Under the pieces are notes generated by a model that did not search any database, had not been told where the DNA came from, and saw only the letters and a list, made by a program, of their open reading frames with translations. A stretch of 64,000 bases of DNA, from assembly GCA_037127315.1 (NCBI GenBank), contig JBBBDQ010001186.1:2609501-2673500 (forward strand). The letters run 5' to 3'. Below are positions 1 to 10,286 of the stretch, piece after piece. Source of the stretch: Ascarosepion bandense (Eukaryota; Mollusca; Cephalopoda; Sepiida; Sepiidae). The translations under genes and the position numbers were made by a program. Position 1 is the stretch's first letter. Every line of letters begins with the position of its first letter.

Positions 1-456
1 TTTTAAATCCTATATCTTTTTATTCCCTTTTATTAATAATTATGCCTTTTTAAGTAAAGGCCTTTTTCTAATACTTCAACGTTTTGGGGAAATTAGGTTT
101 TTGGATTTGTCCAGCGTCTGTAATATTTAAAAAAATCTTTTTCTTTAGTTTCTTTCTTTTTCCCTCCCTTCCTTCTTTTATCTCTCTTACCACCTTTTTT
201 CCGTGTTGCTTTAACTGACGTCGATTTAACACGGCTGTCTGTTAATTTTTAGTTACATTCTCCCCTTTTTTTTTGCGAACCCAGACGATGTCAATTTTTT
301 TCTTTTCTTATTTATTTGATTTTATTCTATCTTTTTCTTTTTCTTTTTCCTTTTCTTTTTCTTTCCCTTTATTTTTATTTTTATTTTATTTTATTATTTA
401 TTTTTTAATTTTTTTGCAATCTATTTAAAAAGGAAAAGTAGACTAATTTTTCTCCA
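1..456. other. T-rich low-complexity flank
   Basis: This stretch is a pyrimidine-rich run on the given strand, with many T and CTTT tracts and no coding signal. I see no family-level similarity to the rest of the window until the repeat that begins at about 457. Confidence 0.6.
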
Positions 457-718
457 GTTTCTGAAAGGTTTTTTTCTGTTGCTGAGGTGATGTGTCGTTC
501 CCCGTGGGGATCTTCATATCGAAATGGCCATTCAACATCTTTGAATTAATCCTTTTTTAATATATATTTGCTCTCTAATATTTTATTACATGGAGCTCTC
601 TTCCTGTATCATTTTTTATTATTAAAATAAACTTTTAATATTAATTAGGATCGGGTTTTTTGGAATTTACCTTCCTGCTTTTTTCCCTTGGATTGAAGTA
701 TCTGAATTAAAATATACA
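457..718 (+). repeat. Dispersed repeat J, copy 1
   Basis: About 262 bp are nearly identical to 9273-9534. Both copies begin with GTTTCTGAAAGG, contain GGTGATGTGTCG and TTACATGGAGCTCTCTTCC, and run into a (TA)n tract. No protein is encoded. The high identity suggests recent copying; the superfamily is unknown. Confidence 0.8.
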
Positions 719-721
719 TAC

Positions 722-765
<44 letters not shown>

Positions 766-766
766 T
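719..766. repeat. (TA)n microsatellite
   Basis: A TA dinucleotide tract with a few CATA interruptions directly follows the end of repeat J. The second copy of J also ends in a TA tract, so the tract may be part of the element's 3' tail. Confidence 0.9.
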
Positions 767-771
767 GACAA

Positions 772-872
772 AAAAGCAGATTGATAAAAAGCCCTGAGAA
801 GTGAGAACATCATAGGGGTGGCTTCACGAAACTTCTAAATCGGCATGATTCTACTCATTTGAGTGAGAAATT
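772..872 (+). repeat. Repeat E fragment
   Basis: This segment resembles the right arm of the fold-back repeat at 6172-6427. Shared features in order are a GAACATCATA-like stretch, AAACTTC, a CATGA-T-CT stretch and GTGA(G/C)AAATTCT. It is diverged and non-coding. Confidence 0.5.
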
Positions 873-874
873 CT

Positions 875-930
<56 letters not shown>

Positions 931-931
931 T
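873..931. repeat. (CA)n(TA)n microsatellite
   Basis: A compound tract of CA units followed by TA units, continuous with the preceding repeat E fragment. Confidence 0.9.
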
Positions 932-2218
932 CACTATATCAATAAAACTTCAGTCAATATAAATAATTCTTTATTTTTTCTAATCTGACATAGAAAAATT
1001 TAGTTTAAGAAAAAATATACACCGACGATTAGGGTTATGATATTCGAAGGAAGTCTATTATATTAAAAATATACACTTTATGTTAAATAAATACATTTTT
1101 CGTTTATTAAACTACGGATATATTGACGTTTTTGACCAGGATCAAAGAACTCTGTCTGCTCTGTTCTTTTTAGATAGGTGAAAGACACCTGATGCCGGGA
1201 TCCCAACCCACCAGCAACACCTTCTTCATTGTACCAAGAGAAGTAGGTTGGCGCAATAATAACTCCAGCCTAACCGGTGCTCTTATGCTTTGGTTGGTAA
1301 CCTGTCTAGAAGGATAACTGATTTTAAAACCATGGAGAAATTCAATGGAGAATTCCTCTTTTAGCTTTAAAAAAACAAAACTGACTGTTTTATAGATATT
1401 AAAATAAAAAGGATAACGTGGAGAGACATGATCGTCATGTACCATTAGGAAGACAAGCGGAAAGTAAGTGGCTAATCTCATCTTAAATTACAACTCTATT
1501 GATCTTTAGCTCAATATACGTTTGTTGCTTTAAAAAATGAAGTGAAAATAGCTGGAGAAGGTTTTATCTTCGGATAATTACAGCTTATGATGAATAAAGA
1601 TGATTTATCGGATTTTTATAGAGCATTATGAGACTGATAAAATATTAACGACTCTTATCATTTATTTCAGATACGTTCAGAACGTTAATAAAAGAGGTAG
1701 ATATTAGACAGCATAAATACTTTAGTTTTAAAAACAAAGCGGGGAAAAAAGCCACTGATTTATTTGCTGTAGAACCAAGTCGCGGTGATTTGATTACCCT
1801 ATCAACGAATGATGCAATTCCAAACAAAAGAAGAAAGAAGAATGCAAAAAAATAAAATAAAATAAAATAAAAATAAAAATAAAACGTTTCTAATATGGCG
1901 TCAGCAAAAGACTTATGAAAGGAAATCCTCGAAGGATTGAACAAAATGAAAAAAAAAAAAAAACTAAAAAAACAAATATAAGAGGAATTTGAAAATTCAT
2001 TGAAAAGAAATACTTAAATTGACACGTAAACGATTTACAAAATTTTATATTAATCATGGATTTTAGGGTTTCGGATTCATAGAAATTTCTATTGTATTTT
2101 ATTTGTTATTTGGGCCAATTATGTAAATAAAATTGCTGATCACTCTTCTCTCCCATCACTATCTTTCACTGACATATAATATATATGTATATAATATTAG
2201 ACATATTATAATATTAAT
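932..2218. other. Unassigned AT-rich sequence
   Basis: No gene or known repeat is recognised here. A 103-codon open frame on the minus strand (1170-1481) has no motif I recognise and no conserved context. A second minus-strand frame (1645-1944) is low complexity, rich in Phe and Tyr from A/T runs. I regard both as chance frames. Confidence 0.5.
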
Positions 2219-2228
2219 CAAATAAAAA

Positions 2229-2274
<46 letters not shown>

Positions 2275-2284
2275 TTTTTATTTG
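2219..2284. repeat. (TA)n tract with inverted arms
   Basis: A TA tract is flanked by perfect 14-bp inverted arms, CAAATAAAAATTCA on the left and its complement on the right. The whole can fold into one long hairpin. Confidence 0.85.
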
Positions 2285-2361
2285 TTTGATATTGTTATTT
2301 TTTTAATAAAAATTTCAATATGTTGTCTAATACCAGTTTCGTAGATTTCCGTTACATTCTG

Positions 2362-2364
<3 letters not shown>
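2281..2364 (+). repeat. Short repeat K, copy 1
   Basis: An 84-bp unit containing CCAGTTTCGTAGATTTCCGT that recurs at 3432-3517. Both copies are bordered on each side by (TA)n, and the two bracket the Helitron-like element at 2425-3131. Confidence 0.75.

Positions 2365-2424
<60 letters not shown>
2365..2424. repeat. (TA)n microsatellite
   Basis: A TA tract immediately upstream of the Helitron-like 5' TC end. An A precedes the TC, as expected for Helitron insertion between A and T. Confidence 0.9.
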
Positions 2425-2427
<3 letters not shown>

Positions 2428-3131
2428 ACGTATTTATAAATGGACGTTTGTCTCTGTGTGTGTACGTGTGTGTGTGTGTTCGTTACCTATAGACTCCAAA
2501 ACGGCTGAACCGATTTTTTTGAAAATTTACACAGTTGTACTATAAGCGTCTGCGAGTGTTCTTAGCTAGGTTTTGTGTCGAGGTACCCCCGATAAATATC
2601 GAAAATCGATAATCGAAAAAATCGGGTTGTAGAAGGAGTGGTCCGATTTTAATCTAATTTGATACACTCATAGAAAAAGACATAAGACACTATATTCAGA
2701 AATTTCAAGTTTGCAGTTCTATCATTGGATGACTTATTTGACTTCCTTATTGGAAATCGATTCCCCGATATCCTACCGGGTCTGATCAAAATCAGTTTTT
2801 TAGCCCTTTTATTTTAGCTTTTGCCTTGGGTTTGACTCTAAGTAGGTATAATTGTAGTTCTTAGTCTCAGCCATGATACCATTTACTCAGAGGACTTCTT
2901 TAGCCTTCGAAATTCAGTTTCCGACGAAAAAAACTTATTTGATATCGATAGCAGGAAATCAAAATTTGACTTACATTCATTCATTTTTCTTTGTCTACTG
3001 TTTCGCTTTAACTAGAAACAACTATTGTTTTTTAGTCTTTCGTGCCAATGTCCAAAGAGTCTGAGCTCCAGGACCATGGATTAGTTTTAAAGCTTTCATT
3101 ACACCCGATCAACGCCGGGCTATACTGCTAG
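2425..3131 (+). mobile_element. Helitron-like non-autonomous repeat 1
   Basis: About 707 bp run from A|TCAACG to GCTAG|T, the TC...CTRR plus AT-target signature of Helitrons. The 5' third contains AAACGGCTGAACCGATTTT and the 3' end reads ACGCCGGGCTATACTGCTAG. A second copy at 45166-45901 has the same termini and the same internal order, which supports the boundaries. A 63-codon frame (2873-3064) lies in a conserved stretch but is interrupted in the other copy. No Rep/helicase is present, so a non-autonomous element is inferred. I did not establish a 3' hairpin to full Helitron standard. Confidence 0.6.
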
Positions 3132-3396
3132 TATATATATAAGTACGTAGCTAATCTAGAGTCAAAGGACCTACCTAGGTTTCCCCTAATGGATCGTCAG
3201 TTCAAGTTATTTGTTTGTTCTGCTATTGTATTGAGCGCTTTACGTGTTAGGTTTCTCGTCGCGGTTTTTTTTTTCTTTCGACTAGTACTTTGACTAATGT
3301 TCAAATGTTTAGTTCGTTTCTTTTTTTGTTTCCATTTTTTCCCCTCCGCGTTTATACTCGCTGGGTTTTTCCAGACGTGTTTAAAGATAAATTTAT

Positions 3397-3431
<35 letters not shown>
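3132..3431. other. Unassigned, weak repeat L
   Basis: No gene is seen. The part around 3160-3215, containing GGATCGTCAG, resembles 63170-63225, so it may be a diverged dispersed repeat. The segment ends in (TA)n at 3400-3431. Confidence 0.4.
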
Positions 3432-3436
<5 letters not shown>

Positions 3437-3511
3437 TGGTTAATATTATTTTTATTTAATAAAAATTCCAATATGTCGCCTAATGCCAGTTTCGTAGATT
3501 TCCGTTAAATT

Positions 3512-3517
<6 letters not shown>
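3432..3517 (+). repeat. Short repeat K, copy 2
   Basis: Second copy of the 84-86-bp unit at 2281-2364, with several substitutions. It is followed by a long (TA)n tract to 3573. Confidence 0.75.
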
Positions 3518-3575
<58 letters not shown>

Positions 3576-3725
3576 CATATCACCCCAAGCAAGGCATTCC
3601 ACTGCCACTATAGCGCAGGGGGTTACATAAAGGTATTGGATATAGGAAATGTCAGAAGGAGGGTGATAGACGGGTAAGGAGGTAGATAGGAAGAGTGTTT
3701 GAGAGAATGGGTGCGAGTTAGTGTA

Positions 3726-5136
3726 TTAGGAGGTGTCTATTGACCTTACATTTAAACTCCTGGAGGTTGTGGCCGTCGGGGAAGCAAGCATGAGGAAGGG
3801 AATTTCACAGGCGGAAAGTGCGAGAAAAGAAACTTTGGAGTAGAAATTGCGGTTACATTTCATCGGTTTCACTGTAAAAGGGTAGGACCTAGTTGATAAT
3901 CTAGTATCTCGTGCAAATTCATACCTAGGGGGCACCAGTGATCTAAGTTCATCAGAGCAGAAGCCGTGAAAGTATTTATAGAAGAGACACAGGGAAGCCA
4001 CGTCACACCGGTGAGAGAGTGACTGCAGGCGGCCAGCCAAGTCGGTATCGATCACATTACAGATTCTCCGTTGTATTTTGTCAAGAACCCCGAGGCGAAT
4101 AACAGGGGCACCCGACCAGATGTGGCAGCAGTATTCAATACACGAGCGGATGGTAGATTTATATATATGCAGGATAGATTCAGACGGAAAGAACTTCCGG
4201 GCCCTCCACAGAGAGCCGACTTTCATAGCAGCGGATTTAGCAATGGATTCGATGTAGTCATTTCATTTGAGGTCCGCTAAGAGTGTCAGGCCAAGCAGGC
4301 GTAGTGTTTTACACTCTGGTAGGAAAACCTGTTCCATGCTAATGGGAGGTAGGTGCGGTTGTCTATGGTGGTGAATTGTTCGTTTTGGAAGAATTGAATT
4401 GTACGAGCCATTTCTTACTCCAATCCACCACGGATTGGAGGTCCTTTTCAAGCTCGGCAGCGAGGTTCGCCTTGTCGCCCACACCAAATATTTGATCGAG
4501 GCGAGAGTAAACTGTGGTGTCATCGGCGTACATGCTTACTTGGGATATTATGACATCGGGGAGATCATCGATGTAGATCAGAAAGAGCGTAGGACCTAGG
4601 ATAGAGCCTTGGGGGACACACGCGTTTGTAGGGTAGTTCTGGGAGGTATGTCCGTTTAATACGATCTTCAATGTGCGGTTAGAGAGGAATGACTGGATTA
4701 GGTCCAACAAAAGTCCAGTTATGCCATAGCTTCGCAGTTTCCGTAGAAGGCCGGCATGCCAGACTCTGTCGAACGCTTTAGAGATATCCAAGGCAACGGT
4801 TCGGGCTTAAGCATTCTTTTCGAGAGCCTGGTATATATACTCGGTGATGGTCGTTAGCATATCAGCAGTAGACCTGATGAAGCGGAAGCCATACAGTTTG
4901 TCCGAGAGGAGCCTGTGGGCTGTGAGATGCTGAACGACCTCGGCGTTGATAATGGCTTCGAACACTTTGCCAAAGATCGGAAGAAGGTTCATAGGGCGGT
5001 AATTTGTGGGGTCCGAGGGTTCTCCAGTATTCTTAAATATAGGAACTACAGAAGAAGACTTCCAACAGGCAGGAAAGCAGGAAGAAGATAGGCAGAAGTT
5101 GTAGAGCTTAGAAAGGACAGGGGCACATTTCTTCAA
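3726..5136 (-). pseudogene. LINE-A reverse transcriptase relic
   Basis: Minus-strand frames at 5136-4807, 4791-4363 and 4226-3726 together give the RT of a jockey-like LINE. Visible motifs in order are NYRPMNLLPIFGKVFE, MDISKAFDRVWHAGLL (motif A with the catalytic Asp), PQGSILGPTLFLIYIDDLP (motif B), MYADDTTVYSRL (motif C with YADD), SKKWLVQFNSSKT, and a C-terminal region with HIYKSTIRSCIEYCCHIW and DVASLCLFYKYFHGF. The enzyme would copy LINE RNA at a nicked target (target-primed reverse transcription). Frameshifts near 4800 and 4300 inactivate it. Jockey, I or CR1 membership cannot be settled by eye. Confidence 0.85.
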
Positions 5137-5629
5137 GTCTATGATTGGGATTCCGTCCCCACCACTCGCTTTGTGAGGGTCAAGTTTTGAGAAATCAGCG
5201 AGGACGTGATGTGGACGTCATTCAGTTGAGCCTCAGTTCTAGGTGGGAAGTCGGGTGTATAAACTCCAGACGAATCCAGACTCGAATTGGTCGAGAATCT
5301 ACGAGTAAAGCATTAAGCCTTGTCCACTGAGGAGGTGAGGACCTCAAATTCATTGATTAGTGGATGTATTGAGGACTTACTTTTGTTAAGCACGCTTTTA
5401 TAGAGGCGCCAGTAGTCTTTGGCGCCGAACTTAGAGGATGCTATGCGTTGCTACATTCTGGCAGCAAACAACTTAGCTTCTTTAAGTATCTTTTTACACT
5501 TATTACGAGCTGAGGCGAAAAGGCGCCTGTTTTGGTCCGACGAGTGGCTACGATAAAACCCGGAAGAAGTGATTCCGGTGGGCAATGGCAGCAGAGTAAG
5601 CGGGCGAGAACCATGGAGACGAAAGAGAT

Positions 5630-5902
5630 TTAAGCTGAAATTTCCTGGGTTTCTTGGGTAGAGGGGGAGTGGAATGAGATGTTGACGGAAACTACGGCGT
5701 GGTCAGAATTTAAAAGAGGGCAGAGCTGTCTGTTGGTGCAAGAATTTGGGATGGAAGTGAAGCAGAGGTCTAGTAGCGAGTCTCTTCCGTTAAGGCTATT
5801 GGAGAAACGCGTGGGGAAGTCCATCACATCCGTAAGGGATTGGGAGATTGAAAAATTAATGGTGTGGACACCAGCGAGGTCGGTGACAGAGTTTTCCAGC
5901 CA
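5630..5902 (-). pseudogene. LINE-A endonuclease C-terminal part
   Basis: In one minus-strand frame the sequence reads WLENSVTDLAGVHTI, then MDFPTRFSNSLNGRD, LLDLCFTSIP and finally NSDHAVVSV. This matches the end of the APE-type endonuclease of jockey-like LINEs, where S-D-H carries the last catalytic His. The N-terminal half of the domain is missing because the element is 5'-truncated at about 5903. The frame continues past the end of the domain to a stop at about 5630. Confidence 0.75.
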
Positions 5903-5903
5903 C

Positions 5904-6060
<157 letters not shown>

Positions 6061-6171
6061 CAAGATTATTTTTTCGGTAGTTTTACTGATAAAAATTATT
6101 TTGGCAAGCAGATTTTTTTATTGCAAAGTGCTCGATATAGAGCTATAGAGCTAGGGATAGAGCATTGATAT

Positions 6172-6421
6172 TTTTAGTGCAAAGAATTTGTCACTTTAAT
6201 TGAGCAGGTTCATGCCGACTTCAGTGTTTTGTGTGGACACTGCTATAAGGTAGTTTTACTGTTTGACAGAACAGCAAAAAAAACAACAACAAAAAAACAA
6301 AAACACAACAAACAAAAAACAAGCCAAAACAAACAGCCCTACTGAGTGAAGACATCATAATAGTGTCTTCTCAAAACTTCGAAGTCTGCATGAACCTGCT
6401 CAGTGACAAATTCTTTGCAGT

Positions 6422-6427
<6 letters not shown>
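6172..6427. repeat. Fold-back repeat E
   Basis: Arms of about 65-70 bp at 6172-6240 and 6360-6427 are inverted copies of each other; both contain GCAAAGAATTTGTCACT and GAGCAGGTTCATGC. The spacer is A-rich with CAAAACAAA-type runs. A related single-arm copy lies at 772-872. It resembles a MITE or fold-back element but has no identifiable target duplication. Confidence 0.65.
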
Positions 6428-6461
<34 letters not shown>

Positions 6462-6757
6462 TAAAAAGAAAAACTGCAAATGTTCTTTTAGAAAATATAG
6501 AAAATATTTATAGTAGGTTCTAGTTTTTATTTTTATTTTATATTTTCTAGTCTGCTACACGTGTTTCTGGTCTAGCGACCATCTTTAGGCTATGTTTGTC
6601 AGTCATCGTCTTGTTTGTGTGTGGTATTTCTATATTTTCTAAAAGAACACTTGCGGTTTCTCTTTTTATTAAAAATATACACTTTTCTCTCGTTGGAACC
6701 ACCGTAACATCTCTATTGCGCGCGAGCACACACACACATTTATATATATATATATCC
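6428..6757. repeat. (TA)n and second fold-back
   Basis: After a TA tract, arms at about 6458-6506 and 6628-6674 pair, both containing GTTCTTTTAGAAAATATAGA. The right part continues to a (CA)n/(TA)n tract at 6729-6755. A 79-codon minus-strand frame (6547-6786) runs through this fold-back and is not considered real. Confidence 0.6.
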
Positions 6758-7950
6758 CCCAAGTAATAGCAAAACTTGACCCCCATAAGGCGAGCGGTGG
6801 TGATGGAATCCCGGTGATTGTCCTTAAGAAATGTGCCCCTGAACTCTCCTCTGTCCCTTCTAAACTCTATAACTACTGCCTTTCTGCTTCCTGTTTTCCT
6901 GCATTTTCCTCTTCTATCGTTCCTGTATTTAATAACTCTGGTGAACCCTCGGACCCATCCAACTATCGCCCTATCAGCCTTCTACCAATTTTCGGGAAGG
7001 TTTTCGAGGCCATATTAATGCTGAAATAGTTCAGCATCTTACTGCCCATAAACTCTTCTCCGACAGGCAGTATGGCTTCCGCTTTGCCAGGTTCACGGCC
7101 GACATGCTAACGACCATTACGGAGTACATGCTCCAGGCCCTTGATGATTCCGGCGAGGCTCGTGCTGTTGCTCTGGACATCTCTAAGGCTTTTGACAGGG
7201 TTTGGCACGCTGGCCTTCTATGCAATCTACGAGGTTATGGTATTACCGGACGATTGCTAAATCTGATCCAATCTTTCCTACATAAACGCATAATGAAGGT
7301 CGTCCTGAATGGGCGTACCACCACACTCTACTGTACAAAAGCTGGTGTCCCTCAGGGTTCTATCTTAGGCCCGACTCTCTTCCTTATTTTCATAAATGAT
7401 CTCCCAGACGAGATCAAGAGCCAGGTAGGCATCTACGCAGATGACACCACAATTTACTCCCGCATCAGAAAGAATCCCGGCGTGATGGACAAACACAATC
7501 TCGCTGCTGATCTTGAAAGGGATCTACACTCTGTGGTGAATTGGGGTAAGAAGTGGCCCGTAAATTTCAATGCGTCTAAGACCAAGCTGCTGTTTGTCAA
7601 TCATCACAGGCAACCTCTTCTGCCACCCATAAGCATGGACCAAGCGAGTCTCCCCGAGAGCAATACTCTGCGCCTCCTCGGCCTTACCCTTTCTTCTGAT
7701 CTCAAGTGGAACCACTACATTGAGTCAATAGCTAAATCCACTGCTAGGAAAGTTGGGTCACTGTGTTGGGCCAGAATGTTTCTCCCACCTGAAACCATCC
7801 TGCATATATACAAATCAACCATTCGTCCGTGCATGGAATACTGCTGCCATATATAGTCTGGTGCCCCCGCTGTTTATCTCCGTGTTCTTGACAGACTCCA
7901 AAGGAGAATCAGTAATGTGATAGGTACCGACTTGGCGGCTCGACTATGTA
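6758..7950 (+). mobile_element. LINE-A copy, RT region
   Basis: A fragment truncated at both ends that begins just after a microsatellite. The RT core starts with KCAPELSS and NYRPISLLPIFGKVFE (frame of 6814-7029), shifts frame near 7025, then continues in 7104-7856 with LDISKAFDRVWHAGLL, PQGSILGPTLFLIFIND, IYADDTTIYSR and NFNASKTKLL. An amber codon follows CCHI at 7854-7856, and the frame then resumes as SGAPAVYLRVLDRLQRRI to about 7950, where similarity stops. The 3' UTR is absent. The core RT motifs are intact, so decay is moderate. Confidence 0.85.
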
Positions 7951-8499
7951 GTCATTACCACAACGACAAGTAAATTTATAAACAACAGAGGAAATGTAGT
8001 GTTGAGGAAGTAAGTTCTTTCACATAGACAGGAAAGCAGAATGAGTGCCGAAATGTATTCTAACCTGAGCAGAGAAATAACAAGATTTGCCTAGCCAGTA
8101 TCTCACCATGTAAACCAATGTAAGGAAGCCTTAAATAAACTGGACAATATTTGAAAATATTGAAGTATTAAAGAAAATTCAAACTGAACCCTGATGAAAA
8201 ACGGGATTGAAACCGGTCGATCATTCTTTTGTTTCTTATTTTTTATTTGTCATCACTTGTTTTGCCTGTAATTATGAAATTTACCTTGTTTCATGCCGTT
8301 ATATATTTTTGTACTTCAAATAATTTATTTAAAATTGTAATATATATATATATATATATATGGGGGGATGGCGGCAAAAATAAGTTTACAGTTGGTTCAT
8401 TGTTTGTTTCAGGTTTAATTTATCCAAATCATAATTGTTCTTTTAGCACCTACCCTTTATACTTTGGCCGTAATAGAGTACCTTACCAAAACTTTTCCA
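7951..8499. other. Unassigned; hammerhead-like motif at 8191
   Basis: No gene is seen. CTGATGA at 8191-8197 is followed by a GAAACCGG stretch at 8208-8215, resembling the CUGANGA...GAAA hammerhead core or the similar box in dispersed repeat M. A (TA)n tract lies at 8340-8360. A 107-codon plus-strand frame (8229-8552) crosses the tract and is judged fortuitous. Confidence 0.35.
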
Positions 8500-8785
8500 C
8501 ACCGTTGGTTCGGAAGAAGGGGCAGCATCGAACGCCCACCATGTTCATTTGACCTAACACTTATTAATTTCTTTTTTTTTCTTTTTGCGAGATGTAAAAA
8601 AGAACAAGTTTTATGAGAGAAATCTTCAAACAGTAGACGAATTGAAAGAGTACATCTTAGAAGCATTTATTGAAATTGACACAGATCAAGATTTGTGTCA
8701 TGCTGCAGTATGTCAGAGTGTTCTGGAGTGGTTCCAGGTATGTTGCAATGTTGAAAGACGACATTTTGAGCTCTTAAGAGATTAA
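8500..8785 (+). pseudogene. Tc1/mariner-type transposase C-terminus
   Basis: Two frames make up a DDE transposase tail. The first (about 8517-8590) reads RGSIERPPCSFDLTLINFF, corresponding to the family's PPxSPDLxPxDFF box, but the catalytic Asp position reads Asn. The second (8585-8785) reads NLQTVDELKEYI, AFIEIDTDQDLC and QSVLEWFQ, ending in HFELLRD and a stop, the typical tail of a Tc1/mariner-superfamily transposase. The frameshift falls in a T-run around 8570-8590. No terminal repeats were recognised. Confidence 0.6.
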
Positions 8786-8835
8786 AGTTAAGTGTTAAAC
8801 ACAAGTACATAAACAGTTTTGAACAAGTATGATTG

Positions 8836-8902
8836 CAATAAATAAATATGAATGTAATATATATATATATATATATATGCAATAAATAAATATGAATGTA
8901 AT
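8836..8902 (+). repeat. Direct repeats around (TA)n
   Basis: GCAATAAATAAATATGAATG occurs before and after a short TA tract (8836-8860 and 8879-8902). This looks like a small local duplication seeded at the microsatellite. Confidence 0.75.
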
Positions 8903-8983
8903 AAAATGCTTTTTTAAAAAAAAACTGTATATCGACTAAGTTTAAGCCTACATTTGAGCCACTATGTAAACACACGTACGCAT

Positions 8984-8984
<1 letters not shown>

Positions 8985-9067
<83 letters not shown>

Positions 9068-9085
9068 GCGCGTGTATGTGTGTGC

Positions 9086-9129
<44 letters not shown>

Positions 9130-9147
9130 GCGCGTGTATGTGTGTGC

Positions 9148-9180
<33 letters not shown>
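8985..9180. repeat. Compound microsatellite with 62-bp unit
   Basis: (CA)n then (TA)n, followed by a higher-order unit of 62 bp present twice; each unit carries ATGCGCGTGTATGTGTGTGC between TA tracts. The two GCGCGTG boxes are 62 bp apart (about 9068 and 9130). Confidence 0.85.
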
Positions 9181-9187
<7 letters not shown>

Positions 9188-9375
9188 AGGATTAATTCAA
9201 AGATGTTGAATGGCCATTTCGATATGAAGATCCCCACGGGGGACGACACATCACTTCAGCAACAGAAAAAGAGTTTCTGAAAGGTTTTTTCTGTTGCTGA
9301 GGTGATGTGTCGTCCCCCGTGGGGATCTACATATCGAAATGGCCATTCAACATCTTTGAATTAATCCTTTTTTAA
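9181..9375. repeat. 90-bp inverted repeat
   Basis: The left arm 9181-9270 and right arm 9286-9375 are inverted copies with about two mismatches, separated by a spacer of about 15 nt containing GTTTCTGAAAGG. The right arm is the beginning of repeat J copy 2, so the left arm is an inverted duplication of the element's start. The single-copy counterpart at 457-718 lacks the left arm. Confidence 0.85.
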
Positions 9376-9534
9376 TATATATTTGCTCTCTAATATTTTA
9401 TTACATGGAGCTCTCTTCCTGTATCATTTTTTAATATTAAAATAAATTTTTAATATTAATTAGGATCGGGTTTTTTGGAATTTATCTTCCTGCTTTTTTC
9501 CCTTGGATTGAAGTATTTGAATTAAAATATATAT
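9273..9534 (+). repeat. Dispersed repeat J, copy 2
   Basis: Nearly identical to 457-718 over about 262 bp, ending in a TA tract. The start is duplicated in inverted orientation just upstream. It is non-coding and of unknown class. Confidence 0.8.
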
Positions 9535-10158
9535 ATATATATATATCAGAAAAAGAAAGGGAGAGAGGAGAGATGATCAGTTTTATTTAAACTACATACT
9601 CGGTGCATTAGTCATTCCTCGTAATGAATATGACTAGAATTCCGATTTAAAAATTCTGTTTTAATTAAAACAGAATTGATTGATTCATTCATCTTCTTCG
9701 GATTATGGATGTTTTTCAGGTTATTTAAACTCAGGAAATATTATTAAGTTCTAAAAATTCTTTTGGGAAATAATAATAATTTACTGATGCAGTTTCTACT
9801 GATTAGCCCATAGCTGAGGGGGGAATACCAAAAATATTTACGCGTAAGTAAATATACTGAACCCAACTTGAATTAGAACTCGGTTCTCCGATTTAAAACT
9901 CCAAGCTATTATTTGTTAAGTAACGCGCCTATCCAAGATTAAAGCATCTGACATTCCCAAACGGTCAACCATCTAGCTACTGATCAATCTCAACGTTGCT
10001 TAATGTCGGTAATAGTACAAGAACCGGTATTTCAACGTGATATGATGTAAACCTTTTAATTTGTATATATTTCATCTTTGCTATCTTATATCGTTGTGAA
10101 CGTTCGCTTTTATAATTGAGAAATCATGAGATTTTGATAGATTTTTTTTTATTATTTC
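9535..10158. other. Unassigned, with degenerate SINE-A relic
   Basis: Around 9805-9905 the order CCCATAGCTG, AATACC, TTACGCGTAAGTAAAT and AACTCGGTTCTCCGATTT parallels the reversed SINE-A (compare 15885-15985), suggesting an old minus-strand SINE-A. The rest shows no gene or known repeat. Confidence 0.4.
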
Positions 10159-10286
10159 GTAGGAAAGAACTATTTTATTGTTGAGTTCTAACGATACTAA
10201 TACTGATAAATGGAATTCTATTGTAGGAAAGAACTATTTTATTGTTGAGGTCTAACGATACTAATACTGATAAATGGAATTCTATT
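10159..10286 (+). repeat. 64-bp tandem duplication
   Basis: Two adjacent nearly identical 64-bp units (10159-10222 and 10223-10286), each beginning GTAGGAAAGAACTATTTTAT and ending in GGAATTCTATT. Confidence 0.9.

Larger units (their letters stand above)
3574..5903 (-). mobile_element. LINE-A copy, endonuclease plus RT
   Basis: A 5'-truncated non-LTR retrotransposon of jockey/CR1/I-like type on the minus strand. Its 3' end (plus-strand coordinate 3574) reads, in element orientation, CTTGGGGTGATATGAT followed by (TA)n, the same terminus seen in other LINE-A copies. Coding relics run from the endonuclease (about 5902-5630) through RT (5136-4363) to the C-terminal domain (4226-3726), in different frames because of frameshifts. 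It is the only copy here that retains part of the endonuclease. Truncation at about 5903 adjoins a hairpin/microsatellite. Confidence 0.85.

Noticed and set aside
1170..1481. 103-codon minus-strand ORF
   Set aside because: No recognisable domain or context; length is within chance expectation for this window.
8954..9209. Open frames of alternating His/Thr and Ile/Tyr residues
   Set aside because: They are translations of CA, TA and TG microsatellites; similar frames at 5864-6148, 30937-31155, 55496-55971 and 41636-42004 were dropped for the same reason.
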